Assembly: GCA_002720865.1 (NCBI GenBank)
Contig: PBIO01000013.1
Span: forward strand, 1 to 64,000
DNA: 64,000 nt
DNA from: Halobacteriovorax sp.
GTDB taxonomy: Bacteria > Bdellovibrionota > Bacteriovoracia > Bacteriovoracales > Bacteriovoracaceae
Reading direction: 5' to 3'
Below the pieces are notes generated by a model, which saw only the letters and a list, made by a program, of their open reading frames with translations, was not told the DNA's origin and did not search any database. Within the stretch, counting starts at the first letter, position 1. Every line of letters starts with the position of its first letter. Position numbers and translations under genes: made by a program. Positions 6,826 through 15,862 of the stretch are shown here, piece after piece.

Positions 6826-7902
6826 TCAATTTAGAATCAATACAGTTATAACGTCATCTGGCTCAAGGTCATAGTTAAATGTAATTCCGTCTACTTGATC
6901 AACAGTATAGTCAGCCGATGTTCCATTAACCTGAAGGACACCGTTCACAAAAATATCCCATCTTTGATCATCAAATTCAAATTCTGCCATATTCAATCCA
7001 GGCACAACAACAGGGGTTCCTTCATCAATAAGCTCTTCTATTTCGCCAACAAACTTGAACCTGCCTACCATTAATGCAGAAACTGTAGTTTGGCCGGTTA
7101 ATGGATCAGCAGAAACATCAATACCAGGTCCAGAAACTAGAAATGGTGAAGTACCGTCTGGGCAAAAAATATCTTTAATAGCTAATGTATCGGCAGAGAT
7201 TGATGTAGAAGATATTGCATCTGCTGTTAAATTATCTACTGTTAAATCTTGGGCAGACATCACGTTAGATGTTATATTACTTGCCGTTACTTCTTGAAAA
7301 GCCCCAGACAAGGAAGACACTATGCCAGCAGTAACTCCGGCTGTGGCATTTACCGACTGTGCAGTAATAGAACCACTTGCAAAAATTGAGGCCTCTGAAA
7401 ATAGGCTACCTATATGAAGCGCCTTAAAATCTTGTGAACTAGGATCTGGAAATATATTAAGTTCTGCTGAGCCGGTATTAATTGTGCTAGTATCAACACC
7501 TGCTAACCTAAACTCGTCTGCACTTTTGTCCCAGAAGAATGAAGGGTCATTTGATCCCTCAACATTAAACACTAATCCTCTATCACCCTGTATAGAAGAT
7601 GCTGTAGCACCATACCCTATAAAGATTACTGTAGACTCTACTGATAGGGTTGAGACTTCAATTTCGCTTACTTCACCATGATTTATAAAATCGCCGTATA
7701 AATGAATATCGCCAGTTACTGTAACATCTTGGCTAAATTCATTATCTTCGACAAATATATTCGCAGCCGACAAGAACGGCACCTGCACAGATTCACCGGT
7801 AGGAATTGATCCACTAAATATTAGATCATCGATTTGTGGGTGGGTTAATCTCCCTATCCCATCTAAATCTTCATGATTATCGATTACGACTACTGCGGTC
7901 AT
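6826..7902 (-). CDS. Tail fibre protein with repetitive shaft
   Basis: 358 residues. The central part (about 60-245) is a Ser/Thr/Ala-rich beta-repeat shaft with recurring segments such as VTASNITSNVMSAQDLTVDN and LTADAISSTSISADTLAIKD, typical of trimeric phage fibres. The last 75 residues form a compact domain (FVNGVLQVNGTSADYTVDQV) of the kind found in phage neck/fibre structural proteins. It follows the CPBP protease gene. It probably forms part of a tail or baseplate fibre; the receptor is unknown. It lacks the RxRxx tail of the genes downstream. Confidence 0.65.
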   Translation of the reverse strand: MTAVVVIDNHEDLDGIGRLTHPQIDDLIFSGSIPTGESVQVPFLSAANIFVEDNEFSQDVTVTGDIHLYGDFINHGEVSEIEVSTLSVESTVIFIGYGATASSIQGDRGLVFNVEGSNDPSFFWDKSADEFRLAGVDTSTINTGSAELNIFPDPSSQDFKALHIGSLFSEASIFASGSITAQSVNATAGVTAGIVSSLSGAFQEVTASNITSNVMSAQDLTVDNLTADAISSTSISADTLAIKDIFCPDGTSPFLVSGPGIDVSADPLTGQTTVSALMVGRFKFVGEIEELIDEGTPVVVPGLNMAEFEFDDQRWDIFVNGVLQVNGTSADYTVDQVDGITFNYDLEPDDVITVLILN

Positions 7903-7949
7903 TATAAGCCTCGATATAAATTTACACTAAAATCATGTCCTGTAACTTC

Positions 7950-8417
7950 TTATAATAATATTAAAGCACAGGCCAGAAGGTTATTTGACATATGTGCAAA
8001 TATACCAGGTATAACTGAATTTGTTTTTAGTCTTAACCATCCAAAAAATATTGCCAGCGGAAAAACTCCCAAAACATGGATTGGGTCAATATGTGCTGCT
8101 GCAAATAAAATTGATGTTGCATAAAATACAAACAGATCACTAAAACGACAAAACTTTAAGAGTTTCCATAAAAGGCCCCTGAATACTAATTCTTCGATTA
8201 TCGGCATGACTACGCCAATTATCAATACGGCGTATAGTATCTCAATGCCAGATATCTGTGTAATGAGATTTTGAAACTCACTAAGACTCTCTGACTTAAT
8301 CCTAAATGTATTAGAGACTAATGTAATAAATGCGCTGGAAGCTAATCCAATTAAAGGAGCTCCCAATATTGCTAATAACCAAGTTCTTTTTATTTTCCTA
8401 AATAAGCTTTGCCGCAA
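7950..8417 (-). CDS. CPBP (Abi/CAAX-type) intramembrane protease homologue
   Basis: A 155-residue membrane protein with several hydrophobic segments (about 13-35, 58-74, 95-108, 114-127 and 137-155). All three family motifs are present: EELVFR (E75, E76, R80), FAAAH (H109) and HMSNN (H142, N146). These are the catalytic residues of CPBP glutamic-type intramembrane proteases, which include the Rce1/CAAX enzymes and bacterial proteins linked to bacteriocin immunity. The start is a TTG, supported by GAGGT six bases upstream. It is 13 bases after the endolysin stop, so a role at the host membrane in lysis, superinfection immunity or defence is possible. Such a gene is unusual in a phage. The substrate is unknown. 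Confidence 0.8.
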   Translation of the reverse strand: MRQSLFRKIKRTWLLAILGAPLIGLASSAFITLVSNTFRIKSESLSEFQNLITQISGIEILYAVLIIGVVMPIIEELVFRGLLWKLLKFCRFSDLFVFYATSILFAAAHIDPIHVLGVFPLAIFFGWLRLKTNSVIPGIFAHMSNNLLACALILL

Positions 8418-8430
8418 ATATTACCTCGAT

Positions 8431-9081
8431 TCATGAACTACGAGCAAAGCCCTCAAGCCTTGTTTGCAAATCCATGTTATGCTCAAAACGCCTGACGACA
8501 GAAGGGTATCTTCCAACATTTCCCTCTACCGTACATAAAATTCCATTTTCAAGCTTCTCAACAAACCCAATATGCCCCTGCCAAGATCCCTTAACACCTC
8601 GGTCCCAACATACAACATCACCAGGTTGAGGTGAATTTATAAAATTCCCTGATTCACCGACATTTCTAAACAGTCTTTTGGCACCATGAGATGTGTTAAA
8701 TGATAATGGGATCCCAGTTCGTTTTGATGCTTCTTTAAAACACCAGCTAACAAATGATGCGCACCATGCACCGTCGTCGTCAGGGTCACCATCATCAAGA
8801 ATTCCCTTATATTTAGCAATGTAGGGCCCGCTATTATTTCCGCCGACCTCGCCATTCCCAAGCTCTTCAATTGCAATATTTAAAGCAACAACACCTAATG
8901 AATTATTCTCAGGCGCTTCTGGTAATCTCTCAGAATCCATTGATGCACGAGTATCTGGTCCGCAATACCCATCTTCCGTTAAGTCATGACATTTTTGCCA
9001 GCATTCTGTTAATTGAACTAAGTGCTTACCCGTAATTAGCCCGTCCTCAAATTGCCTTCTATTATAATTTTCCGCACTCAT
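8431..9081 (-). CDS. CHAP-domain endolysin with N-terminal peptidoglycan-binding segment
   Basis: 216 residues. Residues about 15-48 contain LTEDGYCGPDTRASM, like the DGxxGPxT core of a PG_binding_1 unit. Residues about 60-205 form a CHAP amidase/endopeptidase domain: catalytic Cys107 in GAWCASFVSWCF, His170 in GHIGFVEK and a polar residue in TVEGN (186-188). The layout matches the TIGR02594-type family. It probably cleaves peptidoglycan during host lysis; a virion-associated role is less likely. No signal peptide is visible, so export would need a holin, and none was recognised. It is located between the ClpP-like and CPBP protease genes. A GGAGG ribosome site precedes the ATG. Confidence 0.8.
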   Translation of the reverse strand: MSAENYNRRQFEDGLITGKHLVQLTECWQKCHDLTEDGYCGPDTRASMDSERLPEAPENNSLGVVALNIAIEELGNGEVGGNNSGPYIAKYKGILDDGDPDDDGAWCASFVSWCFKEASKRTGIPLSFNTSHGAKRLFRNVGESGNFINSPQPGDVVCWDRGVKGSWQGHIGFVEKLENGILCTVEGNVGRYPSVVRRFEHNMDLQTRLEGFARSS

Positions 9082-9105
9082 AATATTCCTCCGATGAACT
9101 AAATA

Positions 9106-9708
9106 TTATTCAAAATCGATATCAACGCTAATATCGATATTAATCTTTGGTACCCTAAGTTGATTTGCTAATCCATGCTTTTTCGCTTCTTCAGCATCTA
9201 AAAACCAATCAGCATGACCTTTCTTATGAACTAGCTTTAAAAAATAATCATCTTTCTTACCACAATTCTCGGCCATCATCTTATATACAATTTTATTCAA
9301 GCGATCCGTCTCTTCAGCGCTGGCTTTAATCTCTTCTACCTTGCCATATTCCATCGAAGAAACATCATGAATCATTAACGTTGCATTTGGATCCATAAAC
9401 CTTTTTCCATCTTCGCCAAACGTAAATAGTATCGCCCCGCAACTCATTGCCTTTCCTTCAATGATTGTAGCAACAGGAATCTCTGCATGCTTAATGGCAC
9501 TTATCATGGCCATTAAGCTATAAACTTGGCCACCATATGAATCAATAACAACCGGAATAACCTTTTGGCCGGTATTATGAGCTTGAGCCATTTCTAAAGA
9601 AAACTTCTTCGCTGACTCTTCGTCAAACTTATTAACCCTAACAATTACAGGATTTTTCCTAAGTTCAATTTCCTTAATAAGCGGAGATATCTTTGTTGTC
9701 CATTTCAT
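9106..9708 (-). CDS. ClpP-like serine protease
   Basis: 200 residues with the ClpP/crotonase-like fold: IDSYGGQVY (substrate-site glycines), catalytic Ser89 in GKAMSCGAILFTFG and His114 in LMIHDVSS. A C-terminal ADWFLDAEEAKKHGL matches the ClpP Asp region. It is close to the full length of bacterial ClpP. In many phages ClpP-like proteases mature the prohead, but here a separate gp21-like protease lies beside the portal gene. This enzyme may therefore act on host or phage proteins, perhaps with a host Clp ATPase. It lies 11 bases downstream of the ribonucleotide reductase gene and is probably co-transcribed with it. Confidence 0.8.
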   Translation of the reverse strand: MKWTTKISPLIKEIELRKNPVIVRVNKFDEESAKKFSLEMAQAHNTGQKVIPVVIDSYGGQVYSLMAMISAIKHAEIPVATIIEGKAMSCGAILFTFGEDGKRFMDPNATLMIHDVSSMEYGKVEEIKASAEETDRLNKIVYKMMAENCGKKDDYFLKLVHKKGHADWFLDAEEAKKHGLANQLRVPKINIDISVDIDFE

Positions 9709-9719
9709 TTAAATTTCCT

Positions 9720-12173
9720 TTATGAGCATGCGCTGTAGCTACAAGCAGTACATAATACACAACCCTCTTGATAGACTAGTGTATCTTCAGCACTGCAATT
9801 ACCACAAACTGTTTTTCCTGGCCGGGTGCCATCTTCTATATATGTCTTAAGAACTCGAGCAATTACCTTAGAGAAAGAAAATAAGTCTGCATCTCTATCT
9901 TTTTGAAGTTGTTCTACGACATAGTTTATTGGGGCACCATGGCGAAGTGCCAACGAAATAGTCCTTGTAAAAGCAGAATGATTTGGATTATCAAACAACG
10001 AAACAATATTCTTTAATATTACCTCATCACCATTTTCGCCAAACCTTAAATCATAAATAGAATTAACTGATTTTCTAGGGTGTTTGGTAATTTCGCCATG
10101 TTTATACTTTCGCGGAATTTCTACAAATTGTGCAAGTCCACCCATTACCTCATACGGCCTATTATTTAGTAGGCCAATCAAAATTGTCCAGGCTTCACCC
10201 TTAATTGTAGCATGATGAATATCACACTCGAGGCTTACTGGGCGCTTTGGGGCACTATTGGCATTAAATGTCTGGTCACGATCTTGGCTGACTAAAACAC
10301 CTGTCCTACAACCATCTCGGTATACCGTTACACCCTTGCAACCAGACTTCCACCCAGCCATATAAACATCTTTGACGGTTTCAGTAGTAACATCAGCAGG
10401 TAAATTTGTTGTATTTGATATTGCATGACATATCCACTTTTGGGCTGCTGCTTGAAGCTTAACTTTTTGCACCCAGTTAATGTCATTTGTTAGTGCGTTG
10501 TGATACGGGGATGATTTTACACTAGATTTACCGGTAACATTCATCCATTCCTGAAATCCATGATGGTATACATTATACTCTTGCCATTTATCTCCGACAT
10601 CATCAATAAAGTCAACCTTCCCATCAACATCATTCTCTGTTAGTTTTTTTCTACGTGTATATTTTAAAAGATACGCCGGCTCAATACCTGATGTAGTTTG
10701 TGTCAACGTGGAAACAGAGCCGGCGGGAGCAGTTGTCGTCAAAGCGATATTTCTTCTGCCTGTTTTTTGACACATTTCCTTAATATCAGGAGATGCATCC
10801 CAAATCCTGGTCAAAAATTCATGGCCACGTTCTAAATCATGATCATGAATGGGGAAGGCGCCTCTTTCTTTAGCCATTATACATGAAGACTTATATGCAT
10901 TAACAGTCAACGTCTTATAAAATTTTTCAACTACCTTTATAGACTCGTTTGAACCGTATCTAATACCAAGAGCAGCCAAAGCATCTCCAACAGCCGTAAC
11001 ACCTAAACCTGTACGTCTTCCTAATTGAGCTTGCTTCTTTACTTTTAACCACAAGTCTCTTTCAATTGCTTTTGTCTCTTTTGGTTCAGGATCACCCTTA
11101 ATTTTTTTAAGAATCTTATCAACTTGCTCAATTTCTAGGTCAATCATATCATCCATCAACCTTTGGGCCTTTTGGGAGACGCTAGCTAGCTGATCAAAGT
11201 TAAACCATGCATTTTTCGTAAACGGGTCTTCAACAAATGCTAATAAATTAACAACCATGAGCCGGCAACTGTCATATGGGCTCAAAATAATCTCCCCACA
11301 TGGATTTGTTGATGTTGAACCGAACCCGTATTCAGAATATGCATCAGAAGGTGTAGTTCTTATGGCATTATCCCAAAAAAGCAGCCCCGGTTCAGCGCAT
11401 GCGTGTGCGCACTCAATAATTTCATCCCAAAGCTCAAGTGCATCAACATTTAAAGACATATTTGGTTCTTTCGAGTCGACTGGAAACCGTAATTCAACGC
11501 TGGAGCCGCTTTCTACAGCTTTTAAAAATTCATCCGTTAATCTCACAGAAATATTTGCACCGGTAACCCTAGATAAATCCTTTTTTATACGTATAAAATC
11601 TCTAATTTGAGGATGATGAACAGAAATTGTTAACATTAAAGCGCCGCGGCGGCCACCTTGGGCAACTTCTCGACAAGAATTGGAAAATCTATCCATAAAA
11701 ACTTCAATTCCGTCTGTAGTTCTAGCACAATTTCCAGTTGCTCGGCCCTTGGGGCGGATTGTTGATATGTCAAATCCAACACCGCCGCGGCGTTTAGCAA
11801 TTTGAACTAATTCTTGATCGGATTTTAAAATCCCTCCGTAAGAATCCCAAGGAGATTCGATTACGAAGCAGTTAGATATCGATTGAACCTGATATGGGTT
11901 CCCAATTCCAGACATGGGAGAACCCTGGGGCACTATGTATTTAAAATCCTTAAACAACTCATAAATTTCATTTTCAGATAATGGATTTGGGTAGTTAGAT
12001 TCTATTCTTGCATATTCCTTTGCCAACCTACGATGCATATCATCCGGAGTTGCTTCATGAATGACACCATTCTTATCGGTCAATGCATATTTTGTTACAA
12101 ATACATTAGCAGCTAAATCATCACCATCAAAATATTCTAAAGATTGCTTAATTGCGTCATCAAATTTAATCAT
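9720..12173 (-). CDS. nrdJ: Class II (adenosylcobalamin-dependent) ribonucleotide reductase
   Basis: 817 residues. It reduces ribonucleotides to deoxyribonucleotides. Cys102 in SISNCFV and Cys303 in the segment after NPCGE fit the active-site redox pair, and Cys292 in STNPCGEI is the radical cysteine. The RGGVGFDIS and TTAPAGSVSTL motifs are also present. The C-terminal third (about 640-780) is the TSCPD-type domain found in NrdJ. It ends in a Cys-rich tail with CGNC and CVLC pairs (about 789-815), probably for zinc binding or re-reduction. The size and the absence of a neighbouring small-subunit gene support the B12-dependent class. It would depend on host cobalamin. It follows the helicase gene and precedes the ClpP-like gene. 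Confidence 0.88.
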   Translation of the reverse strand: MIKFDDAIKQSLEYFDGDDLAANVFVTKYALTDKNGVIHEATPDDMHRRLAKEYARIESNYPNPLSENEIYELFKDFKYIVPQGSPMSGIGNPYQVQSISNCFVIESPWDSYGGILKSDQELVQIAKRRGGVGFDISTIRPKGRATGNCARTTDGIEVFMDRFSNSCREVAQGGRRGALMLTISVHHPQIRDFIRIKKDLSRVTGANISVRLTDEFLKAVESGSSVELRFPVDSKEPNMSLNVDALELWDEIIECAHACAEPGLLFWDNAIRTTPSDAYSEYGFGSTSTNPCGEIILSPYDSCRLMVVNLLAFVEDPFTKNAWFNFDQLASVSQKAQRLMDDMIDLEIEQVDKILKKIKGDPEPKETKAIERDLWLKVKKQAQLGRRTGLGVTAVGDALAALGIRYGSNESIKVVEKFYKTLTVNAYKSSCIMAKERGAFPIHDHDLERGHEFLTRIWDASPDIKEMCQKTGRRNIALTTTAPAGSVSTLTQTTSGIEPAYLLKYTRRKKLTENDVDGKVDFIDDVGDKWQEYNVYHHGFQEWMNVTGKSSVKSSPYHNALTNDINWVQKVKLQAAAQKWICHAISNTTNLPADVTTETVKDVYMAGWKSGCKGVTVYRDGCRTGVLVSQDRDQTFNANSAPKRPVSLECDIHHATIKGEAWTILIGLLNNRPYEVMGGLAQFVEIPRKYKHGEITKHPRKSVNSIYDLRFGENGDEVILKNIVSLFDNPNHSAFTRTISLALRHGAPINYVVEQLQKDRDADLFSFSKVIARVLKTYIEDGTRPGKTVCGNCSAEDTLVYQEGCVLCTACSYSACS

Positions 12174-12188
12174 TAACCCACCTATTAG

Positions 12189-13595
12189 TTAGTTGCGATT
12201 AAGACCGCTAACTTCCTTCCACTTTTTCTTCAAGATATTCTTCATAGCATTTTCATCTTGCTCTACAGCTTCATTTAAAGTTAATTCAGGCTCATCTACT
12301 ATTTCTATTGTAGACATTGATGTGTCAATGTGAATAGGAAAAACCAACCCATCCTTTCCTGCGCGATTTTTTGCAATAAAAAGCCTACCAGTTCCTGTCG
12401 ATTTTTCCATCGCTTTTCTTGATAAAGATATTACAACATCTGCGACCATTGCTTTACCATATGCCTCTGACATATTCTCAAGGCCAACAATTTCTGAATT
12501 TGCTGATTCTCTATTTGCTTGTGATGCTGTCCAAACTGGTAATCCAAGATCCATAGCTAAATTACGAAGTTCTTCATAAATTAATTTTAACTCATGACGT
12601 AGTGAATCATAATTTCTACTAGATCTCATAATATCAGCATAGTCAATAATGATGACGCCAGGACTAAATCCTTTTAATGCTAATTTTTCAATATGGTTTC
12701 TAATCGTTAATACAGAGGCTGAGCCGGTCGGGTATTCTTTGATAATTAACCTTCCGAGATCTGAGTTCTTTTTATAAAATTCCTTTACCCTGTCTTTGTT
12801 ATCTTGCACGTCATTACTTGGGATCTTACAAAGATTTGAATCATATCTTAGCCCAACAGCATGCTCAGTTAGTTCAAATGTGTAATGTAAAACATTCTTC
12901 CCTGTTAACATGGCATTAGCACCCATGGCAACCAACCAGTGGCTCTTACCTACACCGGTATTTGCGGTAATAACACCAATTTCGCCACGTCCTAAACCCC
13001 CTCCAAGGATGTCTGAGGCATCTAGACGATCAATTCCTGTAGGACATACATGTCTATTAATTTTAATAAATCTTGCATCTAAATCTTCAAAAAAATCATG
13101 ACCGACGGTGCTCGGAATTCCAGCAGCACAAGCAGTTTTCATTCTCTCTACGACAGTCTCATATTTGCCTTCATTAATATCATCTACAGATTGTACTAGG
13201 GCTTCCTTCAAGGCCTGCCTTTTACAGAAATCAAGGGCCTTATCTTTTACATATTTTATGTCCCCCATATCTGGGTTGTGGCGAATCCTATGTAGGAACT
13301 CAACTATCTGATCTCTTAAAATAATATCAGATCCGTTTGATAAATCATCCTTAATAATCGATATTAGCAATGATAACGTCGGAAATGCCTTATATTTTCC
13401 AAAATAAACGAAATATTTCTCTGTTAAATATGCAAGGTATTTTACTTCAAAAAAATCAGGACTCATTACCTCAACCATTTGTGCAGCCCACTTATGATCT
13501 GTTAATAATCCTTGAAAAATCTTTTCCTGAAACGTTTTGCCATATTGGCCAAAATGTGGTGTACCCTGCTCACTTAGTTTTACTGCGGTCTGCAT
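12189..13595 (-). CDS. DnaB/gp41-like replicative helicase
   Basis: 468 residues. The N-terminal 160 form a helical domain like the DnaB collar. The RecA-fold ATPase follows, with Walker A ANTGVGKS (211-218) and Walker B VIIIDYADIM (around 316-325), and a downstream WTASQANRES motif typical of DnaB and T4 gp41. It unwinds DNA at the fork with the phage primase (61510-62481). It lies 10 bases from the FEN-like gene. No helicase loader (gp59-like) was recognised nearby. Confidence 0.88.
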   Translation of the reverse strand: MQTAVKLSEQGTPHFGQYGKTFQEKIFQGLLTDHKWAAQMVEVMSPDFFEVKYLAYLTEKYFVYFGKYKAFPTLSLLISIIKDDLSNGSDIILRDQIVEFLHRIRHNPDMGDIKYVKDKALDFCKRQALKEALVQSVDDINEGKYETVVERMKTACAAGIPSTVGHDFFEDLDARFIKINRHVCPTGIDRLDASDILGGGLGRGEIGVITANTGVGKSHWLVAMGANAMLTGKNVLHYTFELTEHAVGLRYDSNLCKIPSNDVQDNKDRVKEFYKKNSDLGRLIIKEYPTGSASVLTIRNHIEKLALKGFSPGVIIIDYADIMRSSRNYDSLRHELKLIYEELRNLAMDLGLPVWTASQANRESANSEIVGLENMSEAYGKAMVADVVISLSRKAMEKSTGTGRLFIAKNRAGKDGLVFPIHIDTSMSTIEIVDEPELTLNEAVEQDENAMKNILKKKWKEVSGLNRN

Positions 13596-13605
13596 TAATA
13601 ATCCT

Positions 13606-14568
13606 CTACGTTCTAGAAACGAAGTTTAATGACATAAAAAAAGAGTCTGCGTCAAATTTTGATAAGCCCTCGCGGACTAAAATCCTCATTAAGCCAATTT
13701 TATTACGTGAAGGTTGAAAAGTATCGATATTATAATCAATTTTTGAAATCTGTGTCGCCGCTAAATTTGAAACATCAAGATACATTAATTTCCAATTTCT
13801 TCTAACAATATCAGATGCAGCTATAGCATTATGATACAATTTAATTTTACTGGTCGGAGCTCTTTGCACGCACAATTTAAGTATGTCATCTACAGATATA
13901 AAACTATCCATTGTTATCTCTGGAACTCTCTTTGCGAGTGTTTTAAACCCAGCGCCTTGTACACCTTCAATATTATCTGACTTGTCTCCACAAAAACATC
14001 TTGCAACACAAAAATTGTGCACGGGTATACCATACTTTTGTAATACAGCTTCAGGTGTTACAAACGCGCGTTGGCCCGGGGACCATTGGCGGATATTCGG
14101 AGATAATAATTGGTAAAAATCCTTATCTGACGAAACTATTACACAGCCATCACTATAGCGGTACTTCGCAAGATAACCTATAACATCATCTGCTTCACAG
14201 TCTGATATATAGATCTGGGATACAGGCGTGCATCTTAGCATCTCTATTATTAATGCTATTTGATAATCCCTATTATTAGTAGAATCAGGTAGATCCTTAC
14301 CATAAAAACGATTTAGCTTTTGTGGTTTTCTATTGGCCTTATACCCTGAATATATTGTCCTTCGACGAGTGGATCCGCCACCTTCCCATACAACAACAAT
14401 CTCTTTAGGATTAACTTTATCTGCTAATAACCTAATTGCTTTTAAAAACCCGACAGCACCGCCAACATGTTGGCCCTGTGCATTCATTGTAGGGTTTGCA
14501 GCAAAATGACGCATAAACAAATTTAGTGCATCAATGATTAATACCGGTGAATCTTTTGTTAGGTCCAC
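13606..14568 (-). CDS. 5'-3' exonuclease / flap endonuclease (FEN, RNase H-like)
   Basis: 320 residues with the FEN/PIN fold: LIIDALNLFM (Asp13), the acidic cluster DCEADDVIGY and VSSDKDFYQLL, then the H3TH segment CGDKSDNIEGVQGAGFKTL. It matches the family of T4 RNase H and the 5'-nuclease domain of Pol I, and removes RNA primers and 5' flaps. A separate FEN beside a polymerase that lacks an N-terminal nuclease fits a split Pol I-type system. Its start directly abuts the recA stop. Confidence 0.85.
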   Translation of the reverse strand: MDLTKDSPVLIIDALNLFMRHFAANPTMNAQGQHVGGAVGFLKAIRLLADKVNPKEIVVVWEGGGSTRRRTIYSGYKANRKPQKLNRFYGKDLPDSTNNRDYQIALIIEMLRCTPVSQIYISDCEADDVIGYLAKYRYSDGCVIVSSDKDFYQLLSPNIRQWSPGQRAFVTPEAVLQKYGIPVHNFCVARCFCGDKSDNIEGVQGAGFKTLAKRVPEITMDSFISVDDILKLCVQRAPTSKIKLYHNAIAASDIVRRNWKLMYLDVSNLAATQISKIDYNIDTFQPSRNKIGLMRILVREGLSKFDADSFFMSLNFVSRT

Positions 14569-15750
14569 CTATGCCTCCGGGTCTAAAATATCTTCATTCA
14601 ACTCCATTGCGATTGAACGAACTTCTTCATAAGACTCGGCATCAATATCAATATTCTCTGCAGTTACTGATTCTCGAACTAATGCTTTCTCAAGTAATTG
14701 ATCAATATATACACCATACTCTGGGTCTTTCATTAATTCTTCAAAGTCATTCTTATAGAACTTCTTTTCTAAAACAGTTTTCTTTGTTTTTTCATCGATA
14801 ACCGTCAATGTTTTCCACGCTGATGTTCCTGCGATGGTGACAGTCTTACCATCGATTGTCTCAGAACCATGTTTTCTTAATACATCAAATACCTGTTCAT
14901 GCTCTTTAATCCCAAGACCAAAGTGAATTTCAAAATTGCATGATCTAAAGGGTGCTGAAACTTTATTTTTAATCGTTTTTGCCGAAACATGAATGCCGAT
15001 AACTTCCTTATTCTTATTCTCAATTCTTTGGCCGGCTCCGAGCTTAATTCTTACTGATGAATGAAATGGAATTGCTTTCCCACCAGGTGTTGTTGTGGGG
15101 TCTCCATACATCACACCAATCTTTGTCCTAATTTGATTTAGGATAAGAAATAGCACGTTTTGATTTGCGATAACACCCGTGATCTTTCTCATTCCCTTTG
15201 AGATTGCACGGGCCTGTAGCCCGATCGATTCTTTATCATAGTCGCCAATAAGTTCAGCCTTGGGTGAACTAGCTGCAACGGAATCCCAGACAATTGTAAT
15301 TGGGACATCTTTATCCATTGCCTTCGCCTTCATGATGGTTGACTCCGCAATTGAAAGTACTTCTTCTGTACAATGTGTGTCAACATAAACAAACCGTTTA
15401 CTAATATCTACACCGAGAAGCCTAAGATTCTCAACAGATGTAGCATTCTCGGTGTCAATATAGACAACAATTCCCCCCATCTGTTGCGTTGATCTTGCAA
15501 CCTGAATCGCTAAGTGCGACTTTCCAATTCCAGGAGGCCCGAAAACCTCAACGATTCTTCCTTCTGGAAGACCACCGTTTGATCTATTCGCAACAATATA
15601 ATCAAGCTGCTTACACCCGGTTGAGACCCAACGTTTAACATGTGTTGGGGATTCATCATAAGCAAGGTTATATGCAACCTTATTTCCTGCCTCCTTATTA
15701 AGAGACTTAATCAAGTCGCTGGTAAAATCTTCCGTCTTATTTTTTGCCAT
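14569..15750 (-). CDS. recA: RecA/UvsX recombinase
   Basis: 393 residues. It has the RecA core with Walker A GPPGIGKS (71-78), VYIDTEN, Walker B ITIVWDSVAA, the L1/L2 region with IFLILNQ-like strand (LFLILNQIRTKIG) and TTTPGGKAIPFHSSVRIKL. The length and motifs are closer to bacterial RecA than to T4 UvsX. It catalyses strand exchange for recombination-dependent replication and repair with the SSB and SbcDC proteins. A sigma70-like promoter candidate (15773-15802) and a strong terminator for the upstream gene (15806-15839) suggest that it starts a transcription unit continuing through FEN, helicase and RNR. Confidence 0.9.
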   Translation of the reverse strand: MAKNKTEDFTSDLIKSLNKEAGNKVAYNLAYDESPTHVKRWVSTGCKQLDYIVANRSNGGLPEGRIVEVFGPPGIGKSHLAIQVARSTQQMGGIVVYIDTENATSVENLRLLGVDISKRFVYVDTHCTEEVLSIAESTIMKAKAMDKDVPITIVWDSVAASSPKAELIGDYDKESIGLQARAISKGMRKITGVIANQNVLFLILNQIRTKIGVMYGDPTTTPGGKAIPFHSSVRIKLGAGQRIENKNKEVIGIHVSAKTIKNKVSAPFRSCNFEIHFGLGIKEHEQVFDVLRKHGSETIDGKTVTIAGTSAWKTLTVIDEKTKKTVLEKKFYKNDFEELMKDPEYGVYIDQLLEKALVRESVTAENIDIDAESYEEVRSIAMELNEDILDPEA

Positions 15751-15772
15751 ATTATGCTCCGAATGTTAATCA

Positions 15773-15802
15773 ACTATACACACAACTGCAGCCCTTGTTC
15801 AA
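15773..15802 (-). promoter_or_regulatory. Sigma70-like promoter candidate for recA
   Basis: In gene direction: TTGAAC, 18 bases, TATAGT. It sits just after the terminator of the SSB gene and about 23 bases before the recA start, with a GGAG ribosome site between. Confidence 0.55.
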
Positions 15803-15805
15803 CCT

Positions 15806-15839
15806 AAAAAAAAGGGGGAGGAACAAAGTTCCTCCCCCC
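15806..15839 (-). terminator. Rho-independent terminator after the SSB gene
   Basis: GGGGGAGGAAC (15814-15824) pairs with GTTCCTCCCCC, followed in gene direction by an eight-T run (15806-15813). Confidence 0.9.
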
Positions 15840-15862
15840 TAGCCTAATCTGCAGAGGGGATC

